Part shown: positions 54,049 through 62,592 of the stretch, one piece after another | How positions within the stretch are numbered: position 1 is the first letter of the stretch | How the letters are laid out: each line of letters begins with the position of its first letter | Source of the DNA: Thermatribacter velox | Lineage (GTDB): Bacteria > Atribacterota > Atribacteria > Atribacterales > Thermatribacteraceae | Assembly: GCF_038396615.1 (NCBI RefSeq) | Contig: NZ_CP121689.1 | Location: 1,190,001-1,254,000, forward strand | Direction: 5' to 3' | DNA length: 64,000 nt | The notes under the pieces: generated by a model | Told to the model about the DNA's origin: nothing | Seen by the model: only the letters and a program-made list of their open reading frames with translations | The model's database searches: none | Made by a program: the position numbers and the translations under genes

Positions 54049-54992
54049 AAATATTTTTTATGGGTACTTCGGAATTTGCGGTAGAAGTCTTTAAAGTCCT
54101 TCTTGAAAGTCAGTTTCAGGATCAAATTAAGGGCATAGTAACTCAGCCTGACCGCGCTTGTGGGCGGGGACGCAGGATAATGCCTCCTCCTCTGAAAAGA
54201 TTTGTTCTTTCTGAAAACAAAGAGATCCCCGTTTTTCAACCAGAAAAAGTTAATCAACGAGAGTTTGTAGAGTTCCTAAAACAGGAAAGTCCAGATCTGA
54301 TCGTTGTCGCTGCTTATGGGCAGATTCTTAAGCGAGAAGTGCTGGAAATTCCCAAGTGGGGATGCATCAACGTGCATGCTTCTTTACTACCTCGTTACCG
54401 AGGAGCAGACCCAATAAGATGGATGCTTCTTCGCGGGGAGAAGGAAGCCGGCGTTTCAATTATGCTTATGGATGAAGGAATGGATACTGGACCAATACTC
54501 GGCCAGAAAGCACTTCCCATTGAGGTTGAAGATGATTACGGCAGTCTCACTAAAAAACTGGGACAAATCGGCGGTCAGGAGTTACTTAGGGTAATACCTG
54601 CTTGGGTGTCGGGTGGGATAAAGCCCATTCCCCAAAGTGAAGAAGAAGCCAGCTATGCACCAAAAATAAAAAAGGAAATGTTGCGAATCTCCTGGGCCAA
54701 ACCAGCTCTGGAAATCATTAACCAGGTGAGAGCTTTTGCACCAACTCCCGGGGCTTTCTGTTATTTTCGAGGTAGGAAGGTAAAAATCCTTAAAATCAGG
54801 CTTGAAGAAGACACCACTCAAAGCATCCAAGAACCAGGGACTATCGTAGACATCAGAAAAGAGGGGATTGTCGTGAGTGCTCTGGATAAAAATCTACTGG
54901 TTGAAAGGCTACATCCGGAGAGCAAGAAACCTCTTTACTCCTGGGAATTTTGCTGTGGCTATCGCTTGAAAACTGGAGAACGCTTTGAATAG
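54045..54992 (+). CDS. fmt: Methionyl-tRNA formyltransferase
   Basis: Formylates initiator Met-tRNA using 10-formyl-THF. 315 residues. N-terminal FFMGTSEFAVEVF, the catalytic HASLLPRYRGADPI, MDEGMDTGPIL, and a C-terminal tRNA-binding OB-like domain (about 205-315). Overlaps def as ATGA; the two enzymes add and later remove the same formyl group. Confidence 0.95.
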   Translation: MKIFFMGTSEFAVEVFKVLLESQFQDQIKGIVTQPDRACGRGRRIMPPPLKRFVLSENKEIPVFQPEKVNQREFVEFLKQESPDLIVVAAYGQILKREVLEIPKWGCINVHASLLPRYRGADPIRWMLLRGEKEAGVSIMLMDEGMDTGPILGQKALPIEVEDDYGSLTKKLGQIGGQELLRVIPAWVSGGIKPIPQSEEEASYAPKIKKEMLRISWAKPALEIINQVRAFAPTPGAFCYFRGRKVKILKIRLEEDTTQSIQEPGTIVDIRKEGIVVSALDKNLLVERLHPESKKPLYSWEFCCGYRLKTGERFE

Positions 54993-55004
54993 GAGGTGAG
55001 CAGC

Positions 55005-55691
55005 ATGTTTTATCCCTTCTTTTTTGATTACACCTTTTTACTTCTGATACCGGCTCTGATTCTTGCCTTTTACGCTCAAAGCAAGGTCTCTGGAACCTAC
55101 GCAGAGCTATCCAGGAGGAGAGCCAGGACGGGTCTTACCGGCAAAGAAGTAGCCCAGCTCTTGATTCAGAATCTGGGGTTGCCAATTCGGATTGAGGAAA
55201 TACCCGGAACACTCAATGATCACTACGATCCTCGCCATGAAGTTTTGCGGCTCTCACATTCTGTGGCTCGGGGACGCTCTGTAGCCGACTATAGCGTGGC
55301 TGCTCACGAGGTGGGCCATGCCTTACAAAAAAGGGAAGCGTATCCAGCTTTTTCTCTACGTTCAACTCTGGTACCAGTAGCCAGCTTTGGTTCTCAATTA
55401 GCGTTGCCTCTTTTTTTCATCGGTTTTCTTTTTTACATCCCTGTTTTAATGGATATCGGAATCATATTTTTTAGTGCAGCAGTGCTCTTCCAGTTAATTA
55501 CCTTGCCAGTTGAGTACGACGCCAGTCGCAGGGCCTATGTACTCCTTGCCCAAGCCGGTATAGTCGGCGAAGATGAGAAACCACTGGTCAAAAAAATGCT
55601 TAATGCGGCAGCTCTGACTTATGTAGCAGCCACTGCAATGGCCGCCTTACAACTCCTTAGACTTTTCTTGTTGCGTGAGAGCAGAGATTGA
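55005..55691 (+). CDS. Membrane zinc metallopeptidase (YugP-like)
   Basis: 228 residues, with hydrophobic segments at about 5-25, 115-165 and 205-225. The zinc motif is AAHEVGHALQ (HExxH), with a probable third ligand in PVEYDASRRA. This matches the neutral-zinc membrane peptidase family that includes B. subtilis YugP; substrates are unknown. ATG 55005 with AGGAGG 8 bp upstream is preferred over GTG 54996. It lies between fmt and rsmB, as in other genomes of this lineage type. Confidence 0.9.
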   Translation: MFYPFFFDYTFLLLIPALILAFYAQSKVSGTYAELSRRRARTGLTGKEVAQLLIQNLGLPIRIEEIPGTLNDHYDPRHEVLRLSHSVARGRSVADYSVAAHEVGHALQKREAYPAFSLRSTLVPVASFGSQLALPLFFIGFLFYIPVLMDIGIIFFSAAVLFQLITLPVEYDASRRAYVLLAQAGIVGEDEKPLVKKMLNAAALTYVAATAMAALQLLRLFLLRESRD

Positions 55692-57052
55692 AGCAGGAAT
55701 TTATAGTTCTCAAAAGAGATATACTGAAAATACTCGATGCATTTTATCAGGGCAAGGTTCAACGCTTGGACCAGGCATACAACCTTTATTTAAAATCTTC
55801 CAGGAACCGGGGAACGGATAAAGAAAATTTGATAAGGCTTTGCAGGGGTGTGGTTAAACACTCCCTGCAACTCGACTCTATATGCCGGACTTTTCTTCCC
55901 AAATGGGAGAAGCTTCCTTTATCCATCCAGAATTTGCTACGTTTGGCTACTTTCCAACTTCTCTTCAATGTAAGCACTCCTAAAGGCGTTGTGGTAAATG
56001 AAGCTGTAGAAATAAGTAAAGGGTTATACGCTGGAAATTTCTCCGCCCTGGTTAACGCTACACTTAGAAACATCGCTGGACAGGTTGATCAGTACCTTAA
56101 AATTTTGGAAGGAGGAGTAGAGCTTCCTCCCTGGCTCCACGAGCAATGGATGAACAAACTTGGCAAGGAACTGGAGAACGTAGTGAAGTCTCTTGCTCTG
56201 CCACCTGTGTTATTTCTGAGGGCCAACACCCTTAAGGTGGGTGCTGACCAGCTTGCCCATTTGCTTTCGAAAAGAGATATTGAGGCCGAACCTTTACTTT
56301 TTCCACCCGAGGCACTGGCAGTAAAAAAGGGTGATTACCATGAGCTCTGCAAAACTCAGGAATATAGAAATGGAATGTTTTACATTCAGGATCTTTCTTC
56401 TCAGTTGGTAGCACATTTGCTTCAGCCTCAACCAGGAGAAGTAGTGATCGAGGTGGGTTGTGGTTCCGGAGGTAAAACGACCCACCTTGCCCAACTAATG
56501 CAAAATCAAGGAGAAATCATTGCCATTGATAAACAGAAGGAACTTTTGAAACAGTTGTTCAAGAATGTGCAACGTATGGGGATTGAAATTGTAAAACCCC
56601 TGTCCAGGGATGCGACATCGCCCATCCCAGAGCTTAAGGAAACTGCTGACCGGGTCCTGGTGGATGCTCCATGTTCTGGATGTGGAACTATCAGGAAAAA
56701 CCCGGAAGTGCTCTTTCGTAACAATCAGCAAACGCTGCGAAGATTAGCCGAGGTTCAAAAACAGATGCTTTGTAACGCTGCAAACTATCTTAAAAAAGGG
56801 GGCACCATGGTATACTGTGTATGTACCCTGACCGATGAAGAAACTTGGGAAGTTGTAGAGTTTTTTGAAAAAAATGTTCCTAACCTGGAAAAAGTAAATC
56901 TGGAAATTTACCTGCCAGAAGGAATCAGAAAAAGGCTTCGAAACAGTGAGCGGTGGAAGGTCCTGGTAGAAAACAAGCAAAAAGGCATTGAAATATGGCC
57001 TCACTACTTTAGCTCGGATGGACTGTTTATTGTTGCCTGGAGAAAGAGATGA
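55688..57052 (+). CDS. rsmB: 16S rRNA m5C967 methyltransferase RsmB
   Basis: 454 residues: an N-terminal NusB-like RNA-binding domain (about 1-150), then an m5C methyltransferase domain with VIEVGCGSGGKTTHLAQLM (SAM), the catalytic VDAPCSGCGTIRKNPEV, and YCVCTLTDEE, where the usual motif IV-type serine/threonine pair is YSTCT. The TTG start at 55688 overlaps the previous stop. It ends overlapping the PASTA gene. Confidence 0.93.
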   Translation: MKQEFIVLKRDILKILDAFYQGKVQRLDQAYNLYLKSSRNRGTDKENLIRLCRGVVKHSLQLDSICRTFLPKWEKLPLSIQNLLRLATFQLLFNVSTPKGVVVNEAVEISKGLYAGNFSALVNATLRNIAGQVDQYLKILEGGVELPPWLHEQWMNKLGKELENVVKSLALPPVLFLRANTLKVGADQLAHLLSKRDIEAEPLLFPPEALAVKKGDYHELCKTQEYRNGMFYIQDLSSQLVAHLLQPQPGEVVIEVGCGSGGKTTHLAQLMQNQGEIIAIDKQKELLKQLFKNVQRMGIEIVKPLSRDATSPIPELKETADRVLVDAPCSGCGTIRKNPEVLFRNNQQTLRRLAEVQKQMLCNAANYLKKGGTMVYCVCTLTDEETWEVVEFFEKNVPNLEKVNLEIYLPEGIRKRLRNSERWKVLVENKQKGIEIWPHYFSSDGLFIVAWRKR

Positions 57053-58077
57053 GGGTGAAAAAGAAGGAAAAGAAAGTCGGGAAAACTTTTGTCTGGAAAC
57101 TCATTCGTCCTTTTGTAGCAGCCATATTTTTTGGTTTTGGTCTTCTTTTGAGCGGCTACCTTGGCCTTTTCGTTTTGCACGCCTATTTCGCAACCAGTGA
57201 AATAGAAGTGCCAGATTTTTCCAACCAGGATTTGCTCAGCGTCCTGAACACCGCAAACAAGCTGGGCATTTATGTGGAAGTAATGAGAACCGAAAGTAAC
57301 CCTCAGCTACCACCTCAGGTGGTTATCCATCAGATACCTCCTCCGGGGAGCAAGCTGAAAAAGGGTAACCGAGTCAAAGTAGTCATCAATCAGGTGAGCG
57401 TTGCCTCTTCTCAGGAAGGAGGGCCTGGAGAAACTGCTGAGACCATCGTTGTTCCTGATTTACGCAACTTCCCGGTGGAGGAAGCTGAAGAGCTTATAAA
57501 AAGCGAAGGGTTAAAAGTGGGTAAAATTTCGGAAGTTTTCCATGAGTCAGTGCCCAGAGGCTGCGTTATCTCACAGAGTCCGCCTGCGGGAAGCAAGGTA
57601 AACAAGGATGTGGCAATTAATCTTCTGGTAAGCAAAGGAGGAGAAGAGGAGGTTGCGCTGATTGAAGTTCCCGACCTGGTAGGCTTAAGAATCCAGGAAG
57701 CCAGGAACGTCATCCAGCAAAGAGGACTGCGCCTGGGCGAAATAGAAGAAGTGGAGGTTCCAGAGAAGGCTCCTGAAGTAGTGATAGCACAAAAACCCCT
57801 GCCAGGAGAAAAACTTGCCCCAGGAGGAGTTATTAATCTTACGGTCAACAAAAAGATTGAGGGACTGAAAGAAGTAAAACTGCGCTTCCCTCTTCCTGAG
57901 GCAAAACAACCCATAGAAGTCAAGGTGGTCATTAACGACCAGCTTGGAGAAAGAGTTGCCTATCGTCGTATCCACCAAGGGGGAGAAACGGTTGAAATCA
58001 GCATTCCCAGCAAGGGTGCTGGTAGGGTGATTATATACCTTAACGATTATTATTACTGGGAGAAAGAATTGCGATAA
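57049..58077 (+). CDS. Membrane-anchored PASTA-repeat protein without kinase domain
   Basis: 342 residues: a Lys-rich cytoplasmic tail, one transmembrane helix (about 19-45), then three PASTA domains (about 48-115, 125-195 and 200-270) with the repeated VPDL start and the SPPAGSKVN-type ends, then a C-terminal 70-residue beta-rich region with no family I know. PASTA domains bind muropeptides or lipid II. In many Gram-positive genomes this spot (after rsmB/rlmN, before rsgA and rpe) holds prpC-prkC; here only the sensor part remains. ATG 57049 overlaps rsmB by 4 bp. Confidence 0.85.
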   Translation: MRVKKKEKKVGKTFVWKLIRPFVAAIFFGFGLLLSGYLGLFVLHAYFATSEIEVPDFSNQDLLSVLNTANKLGIYVEVMRTESNPQLPPQVVIHQIPPPGSKLKKGNRVKVVINQVSVASSQEGGPGETAETIVVPDLRNFPVEEAEELIKSEGLKVGKISEVFHESVPRGCVISQSPPAGSKVNKDVAINLLVSKGGEEEVALIEVPDLVGLRIQEARNVIQQRGLRLGEIEEVEVPEKAPEVVIAQKPLPGEKLAPGGVINLTVNKKIEGLKEVKLRFPLPEAKQPIEVKVVINDQLGERVAYRRIHQGGETVEISIPSKGAGRVIIYLNDYYYWEKELR

Positions 58078-58095
58078 AAGAAGGGGGACGAGGGG

Positions 58096-58761
58096 ATGGC
58101 AAAACTTGCGCCTTCCATACTGTCTTGTGATTTTTCCCGCTTGAGGGAGCAATTGCTTGCTGCTCAAGCTGGAGGAGCAGAGGTAATCCACGTAGACGTC
58201 ATGGATGGCCACTTTGTACCCAATATAACCTTTGGTGTTCCCATCGTCAAAGCGGTGAAAAAAATTTTACCTCAGGCCACTATAGACGTGCATCTGATGA
58301 TTGAAACCCCACGTCGTTACATATCTGAATTTGCAGAGGCTGGTGCTGATATCATCAGTTTTCACGTGGAAGCCGAAAGGGATTTCGATGCAACGATAAA
58401 CCTGATTAAAAAACACGGCAAAAAAGCAGCGGTGGCTCTTTGCCCTGGAACACCGGTAGAATTTGTATCCGAGATTATTTCCAAGCTGGAAATGGTCTTG
58501 TTGCTTACTGTGAACCCAGGTTTTGGAGGGCAAACATTGTTGCCTGGTATGGATGAAAAGATCCTCAAGTTACGCCGCGAAATAGCCCGCAGGGGTTTGA
58601 GGACAGAGATTGAAATTGATGGAGGAGTAAAAGAAGAAAATATCGAATATCTGGCTTCAAGGGGAGCTTCTATTATTGTTGCGGGATCGCTGGTTTTTTC
58701 GGATGAAGAAGCAATTGAAGAAAAAGTAAGACGGCTTTCCTTAAAAATAAAGCCATATTAA
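58096..58761 (+). CDS. rpe: Ribulose-phosphate 3-epimerase
   Basis: Pentose-phosphate enzyme interconverting ribulose-5-P and xylulose-5-P. 221 residues. APSILSCDFSRL at the start, metal ligands in VIHVDVMDGHFVPN, VHLMIE, LTVNPGFGGQ and EIDGGV, all typical. The ATG has GGGGG and GAGGGG upstream. Last gene on the plus strand before the terminator. Confidence 0.96.
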   Translation: MAKLAPSILSCDFSRLREQLLAAQAGGAEVIHVDVMDGHFVPNITFGVPIVKAVKKILPQATIDVHLMIETPRRYISEFAEAGADIISFHVEAERDFDATINLIKKHGKKAAVALCPGTPVEFVSEIISKLEMVLLLTVNPGFGGQTLLPGMDEKILKLRREIARRGLRTEIEIDGGVKEENIEYLASRGASIIVAGSLVFSDEEAIEEKVRRLSLKIKPY

Positions 58762-58820
58762 ATCCCATCGGGTTTTGTTGGCTTAAGAACTTTGGCTCCT
58801 TGTTTTTAAGAACCCCCGAG

Positions 58821-58857
58821 AAGAGCGTGGCCCAAACCACGCTCTTTAAGCTTTTTG
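58821..58857 (+). terminator. Rho-independent terminator between rpe and rpmB
   Basis: A 10-bp perfect stem, AAGAGCGTGG with CCACGCTCTT around loop CCCAAA (58821-58846), followed by an imperfect U-run (TAAGCTTTTT). It serves rpe reading rightward. On the minus strand it begins at the last base of the rpmB stop codon, but the T-tract there is weak, so it works mainly for the plus strand. A direct repeat TTAAGAAC (58783 and 58806) lies just before it. Confidence 0.65.
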
Positions 58858-59031
58858 AACCTTTCCAGCCTTAAGACAAGCAGTGCATACACTTATTTTT
58901 CTCCGCTGGCCATTAATCAGAGCTCTTACCTTTTGAATATTGGGACGCCATATCCGACGGCTTACCCGATGGGAATGGCTGATTTGATTTCCAAAAGACG
59001 GTTTCTTGCCGCATATTTCACACTTGGCCAT
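58846..59031 (-). CDS. rpmB: 50S ribosomal protein L28
   Basis: 61 residues. N-terminal MAKCEICGKKPSFGN, SHSHRVSRRIWRPN and the C-terminal VCTACLKAGKVQ. Cysteines form two CxxC pairs (CEIC and CTAC), so this is the zinc-binding type of L28. A GAGGGTG site precedes the ATG. It is the only ribosomal-protein gene here. The asp23 and DAK genes that often sit next to rpmB and recG are absent. Confidence 0.96.
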   Translation of the reverse strand: MAKCEICGKKPSFGNQISHSHRVSRRIWRPNIQKVRALINGQRRKISVCTACLKAGKVQKA

Positions 59032-59137
59032 GCTGTCACCCTCTTTCTGCTTCTGTGGTTACAACTGGCTACAATATTAACAATTTAGAATAAACAAGGC
59101 AAGGGGCAATTCGACTTTTCATTGTTGAAAAAAGTAT

Positions 59138-59143
59138 TAAAAT
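59138..59143 (+). promoter_or_regulatory. Candidate -10 box for recG, leaderless spacing
   Basis: TAAAAT (5 of 6 to TATAAT) ends eight bases before the GTG start of recG at 59152, so transcription would start at or next to the initiation codon. No Shine-Dalgarno sequence lies in the 20 bp upstream. The -35 region is unclear. The 120 bp gap to rpmB must also hold the divergent rpmB promoter. Confidence 0.35.
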
Positions 59144-59151
59144 AAAAGTTT

Positions 59152-61500
59152 GTGAGTGTAGAAAAGAGTTTTTTGCAAAAAGTCCTGCATAGGGAAAAAG
59201 AAAAGTTAGACAACTTGTCGGTAATTGGTGGGTTCAATCGTTTCATCAAAAACCATCTGTCTACAATTTTACCCTCTGATTTAGTGGAAGAAGCAGAAAA
59301 CTACCCTTTATTCTCAAAAAGCGAAAAAATAAGATTTCTACAAGAGATAGAAAATGCCATCTCTGCTCTGCAAAAAAATAATGCAACAGCACCGCAAAGA
59401 AGCAGAGCATCTATCTCTCAAAAAAAGCCTTTAAACCTTGAAACACCCGTACGTTATCTCAAAGGGGTTGGTCCAGCTCTTGAGAGAAAGCTGAACAAAC
59501 TTAATATTAAAACCCTTGAAGATCTCATCTACTTCTTCCCCAGAACCTATCGGGATAGAGGACATCCTACCACTATTGACACGCTTAAAGAAGGAATGCT
59601 CCAAACGGTAGAGGGAAAAGTCATAAGTGTCCGCAGAAGAAACATCCGTAGGGGTACTCTTTTGAAAATAACCATTGGCGATGATACAGGTCTTGCAGAC
59701 CTTTTGTGTTTCAACCAAGATTACCTGAGTAGGATACTGCGTCCTGGAACCAGAATCTTGGTTACGGGACGCTTCAGAAGGTCTTCTGTCAGCGGCCGCA
59801 TGGAGACCAGCAATTTCGAGTATGAGCCAGCTTCTCGAGTTAAAAAAGAGAATTTCGAAAAAATTGTGCCCGTTTATAGTCTGACCAAAGGGCTTTCCCA
59901 AAAAAAGATTCGTTCCCTGGTAGAGTACGCCTTGCAAAACTACTTGCCGAGCCTTGAAGAAACCTTACCCGAGGAGACTGTTCAGAGGCTCAATTTGTTG
60001 CCGAAAAGAAAGGCTATTTATCTTCTGCATAACCCTGGCGAGGAAAACATCGAAGAACTACTACAACGCCGGAGTCGGGCTCATCTTACTCTTATTTTTG
60101 AAGAATTTATCCTTTTTGCCCTAAGTTTGAAGCTTCGCAAAAGTATGTTGCAAAAGCTGAGAGTGGCACCCTGCCCATCAGGTTCGAGATTGGTAAAAGA
60201 ATTTACTGCAAAACTGCCTTTTAAACTTACTGGTGCCCAATCGAGAGTCTTTGAAGAGATATCCAGAGATTTGGAAAGTGGATTTATTATGAACCGACTT
60301 ATCCAGGGAGACGTGGGATCCGGGAAAACACTGGTTGCTATTCTCTCTGCTCTGAAAGTGATTGACTCTGGGCAACAGGTAGCACTCATGGTTCCCACTG
60401 AGATACTTGCTGAACAGCATTATCATCGTTACCGGGACATTTTGGAAGAACTCGGCTTGAAGGTTGCTCTAATCAAGGGTGGCAATAGCAAGCAGAAAGC
60501 AGAGTTATTATCCCAGATAGCTCAGGGGAAAATAAATCTGATTATCGGCACTCACGCACTTTTAGAAGAGAAAGTACAGTTTGCTAACTTGGGCCTGGTC
60601 ATCGTTGACGAACAGCACCGCTTTGGAGTCATGCAAAGGGCGAGACTAAAAGAGAAGGCCCACGTTCCCCATACCCTGGTCATGACGGCCACTCCCATTC
60701 CCCGTACCCTGGCACTAACCCTTTATGGGGATCTGGATGTTTCGGTTGTTGACGAAAAACCCGTAGGTCGGAAAGGTGTGGAAACTCTCTTTTTCCCGAT
60801 AAAGGAGCGTTTTAAAGCTTACAATAGAGTGAGAAGCAGAATAGAAGAAGGTGAACAGGCATACGTAGTTTGTCCTGCTATCGAGGAAAGCGAAGAAGAA
60901 ATCAGCAACGTTCAGGAAATAGCTGAAATGCTGCGAGAAAAATGGTTTAAGGGTTTGCGAATTGCCATCATACACGGAAGGCTCCCTTCAAAAGAGAAAG
61001 AGGAGATTATGGCCAGTTTTGAGAAGCGTGCCATAGATGTTCTGGTGTCGACTTCAGTTATTGAGGTGGGCATTGACGTGCCTAACGCCACCTGCATGGT
61101 CATTGAAAATGCGGAAAGATTTGGTTTGGCTCAGCTGCATCAGCTGAGGGGGAGAATAGGGAGAGGAAGTGTGCGTGGTTTGTGTATTTTGCTGGCCAAT
61201 CCCACCACAGAAGAAGCAAGGCAGCGAATGAAAATAATGACTTCTACTGAAGACGGTTTTAGAATAGCCGAAGAAGATCTCCGTCTACGGGGACCAGGCG
61301 AGTTTTACGGTGTGCGGCAGCACGGCGTTCCGGAGTTCTATCTGGCAGACCCCTTTGAAGACTGGCCTTTACTTGAAAAAGCACACCAGGAAGCAGAAGC
61401 TATACTTACCAAAGATCCCGAACTCAGGAATTACCAGAACTTGCGCCGGGAAATGGAAAGAAAATTTGGAAAGTACCTCGATCTGGGTGAGGTAAGCTAA
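59152..61500 (+). CDS. recG: ATP-dependent DNA helicase RecG
   Basis: Reverses stalled forks and processes Holliday junctions. 782 residues. An N-terminal extension of about 90 residues precedes the wedge OB domain (about 150-250). Helicase domain 1 has Walker A GDVGSGKTLVA and DEQHRFGVMQR; domain 2 has STSVIEVGIDVPNA and QLRGRIGRG. The C-terminal TRG-like region ends the protein. The GTG start lacks a Shine-Dalgarno. It shares a base with rsmD (TAATG). Confidence 0.95.
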   Translation: MSVEKSFLQKVLHREKEKLDNLSVIGGFNRFIKNHLSTILPSDLVEEAENYPLFSKSEKIRFLQEIENAISALQKNNATAPQRSRASISQKKPLNLETPVRYLKGVGPALERKLNKLNIKTLEDLIYFFPRTYRDRGHPTTIDTLKEGMLQTVEGKVISVRRRNIRRGTLLKITIGDDTGLADLLCFNQDYLSRILRPGTRILVTGRFRRSSVSGRMETSNFEYEPASRVKKENFEKIVPVYSLTKGLSQKKIRSLVEYALQNYLPSLEETLPEETVQRLNLLPKRKAIYLLHNPGEENIEELLQRRSRAHLTLIFEEFILFALSLKLRKSMLQKLRVAPCPSGSRLVKEFTAKLPFKLTGAQSRVFEEISRDLESGFIMNRLIQGDVGSGKTLVAILSALKVIDSGQQVALMVPTEILAEQHYHRYRDILEELGLKVALIKGGNSKQKAELLSQIAQGKINLIIGTHALLEEKVQFANLGLVIVDEQHRFGVMQRARLKEKAHVPHTLVMTATPIPRTLALTLYGDLDVSVVDEKPVGRKGVETLFFPIKERFKAYNRVRSRIEEGEQAYVVCPAIEESEEEISNVQEIAEMLREKWFKGLRIAIIHGRLPSKEKEEIMASFEKRAIDVLVSTSVIEVGIDVPNATCMVIENAERFGLAQLHQLRGRIGRGSVRGLCILLANPTTEEARQRMKIMTSTEDGFRIAEEDLRLRGPGEFYGVRQHGVPEFYLADPFEDWPLLEKAHQEAEAILTKDPELRNYQNLRREMERKFGKYLDLGEVS

Positions 61501-62081
61501 TGGGTTACCTGCACATAGTGGGTGGAAGATTAAAGGGAAGAAAGATTCTGGTTCCTTCTGGAAAAGCGGTAAGGCCGATGCAAGGTTTTTTGAGAAAAGC
61601 TCTTTTTGAGATCCTTAAATTTGAGCTGGAAGAAAGTGTGGTTTACGACATATTTTCAGGAAGTGGAGCGCTGGGCATTGAAGCTCTGAGTCGGGGAGCT
61701 AAAAAAGCTTATTTTCTGGAGAAGAATCCTCGTGTTTGTCGGGTGATTGAAAAAAATCTGGAAATCTGTTCCCTAAAAGAGCATTCCAGGGTGCTATGTC
61801 TGGATTTCCTGAAACTTAGGAAATTCCCCCACCTTGAGGAGAGACCCTCTCTAACCTTTGTTGACCCTCCTTTTGCAAGTAACCATTTAAAAACCATCGA
61901 AAAGTTGTATAATTTTAGGGTGGTTTTTGGGCAATCTTTGATTGTAATACGCTACTCCAGAACAAAAGATTCAGAGAGCGGAGAATTGCCTTTCTTTAAA
62001 GTCGAAGACAAACGCGAATACGGTAAAAACGTGGTCTTAATTGGACACCTGAAAAGAGAGGAAGAAGTACATGGAGGATAA
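61500..62081 (+). CDS. rsmD: 16S rRNA m2G966 methyltransferase RsmD
   Basis: 193 residues. [14 protein letters not shown] at the start, the SAM loop [19 protein letters not shown], and VDPPFASN, a DPPF version of the catalytic DPPY motif. Start ATG 61500 overlaps the recG stop. It overlaps coaD by 11 bp, as in many genomes (rsmD-coaD). Confidence 0.94.
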   Translation: MGYLHIVGGRLKGRKILVPSGKAVRPMQGFLRKALFEILKFELEESVVYDIFSGSGALGIEALSRGAKKAYFLEKNPRVCRVIEKNLEICSLKEHSRVLCLDFLKLRKFPHLEERPSLTFVDPPFASNHLKTIEKLYNFRVVFGQSLIVIRYSRTKDSESGELPFFKVEDKREYGKNVVLIGHLKREEEVHGG

Positions 62082-62577
62082 GGTATGTCCTACGAAGGCA
62101 GAAATCGCCATATATCCGGGTAGTTTTGACCCGGTTACCAACGGACACCTGGATATAATAGAGCGAGCGAGCAAGATATTTCCCCAGCTTGTAGTTGCTG
62201 TGCTCAGCAACCCTCAGAAAACCCCGCTATTTACACTGGAAGAGCGCAAAGAAATGCTTCAAAAAAGCACCGAACACCTACCCAACGTGCAGATTGAAAC
62301 CTTTAGTGGTCTTCTGGTACGGTTCGCACGCCAGAAAGGATGTCGCATCATAATCAGAGGACTAAGAGCTATCTCGGATTACGAATACGAAACTCAAATA
62401 GCTGTGATAAATCGCAAAATGGCTCCCGAGATAGAAACCCTGTTTTTGCCTACCAGTTCTGAATACTCTTATCTGAACTCGACTGTGGTAAAAGAGATAG
62501 CTCGCTTTGGAGGATGCTTAGCGAAGCTGGTTCCCCCTTTCGTTGAAAAAAAATTAAAAGAAAAATTTCAAACATAG
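62071..62577 (+). CDS. coaD: Phosphopantetheine adenylyltransferase
   Basis: Penultimate step of CoA synthesis. 168 residues. Nucleotide-binding [20 protein letters not shown] (T/HxGH), the [12 protein letters not shown] region and [14 protein letters not shown], where the usual motif is SSTLVR. ATG 62071 is the only good in-frame start, with about 12 residues before the core. The rsmD-coaD-pta-ackA order follows. Confidence 0.96.
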   Translation: MEDKVCPTKAEIAIYPGSFDPVTNGHLDIIERASKIFPQLVVAVLSNPQKTPLFTLEERKEMLQKSTEHLPNVQIETFSGLLVRFARQKGCRIIIRGLRAISDYEYETQIAVINRKMAPEIETLFLPTSSEYSYLNSTVVKEIARFGGCLAKLVPPFVEKKLKEKFQT

Positions 62578-62592
62578 AAAGGAGATCGCAAC

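Noticed and set aside
58783-58813. Direct repeat TTAAGAAC as part of a mobile-element footprint
   Set aside because: Only eight bases, two copies 23 bp apart, with no transposase or inverted repeats; chance is likely.
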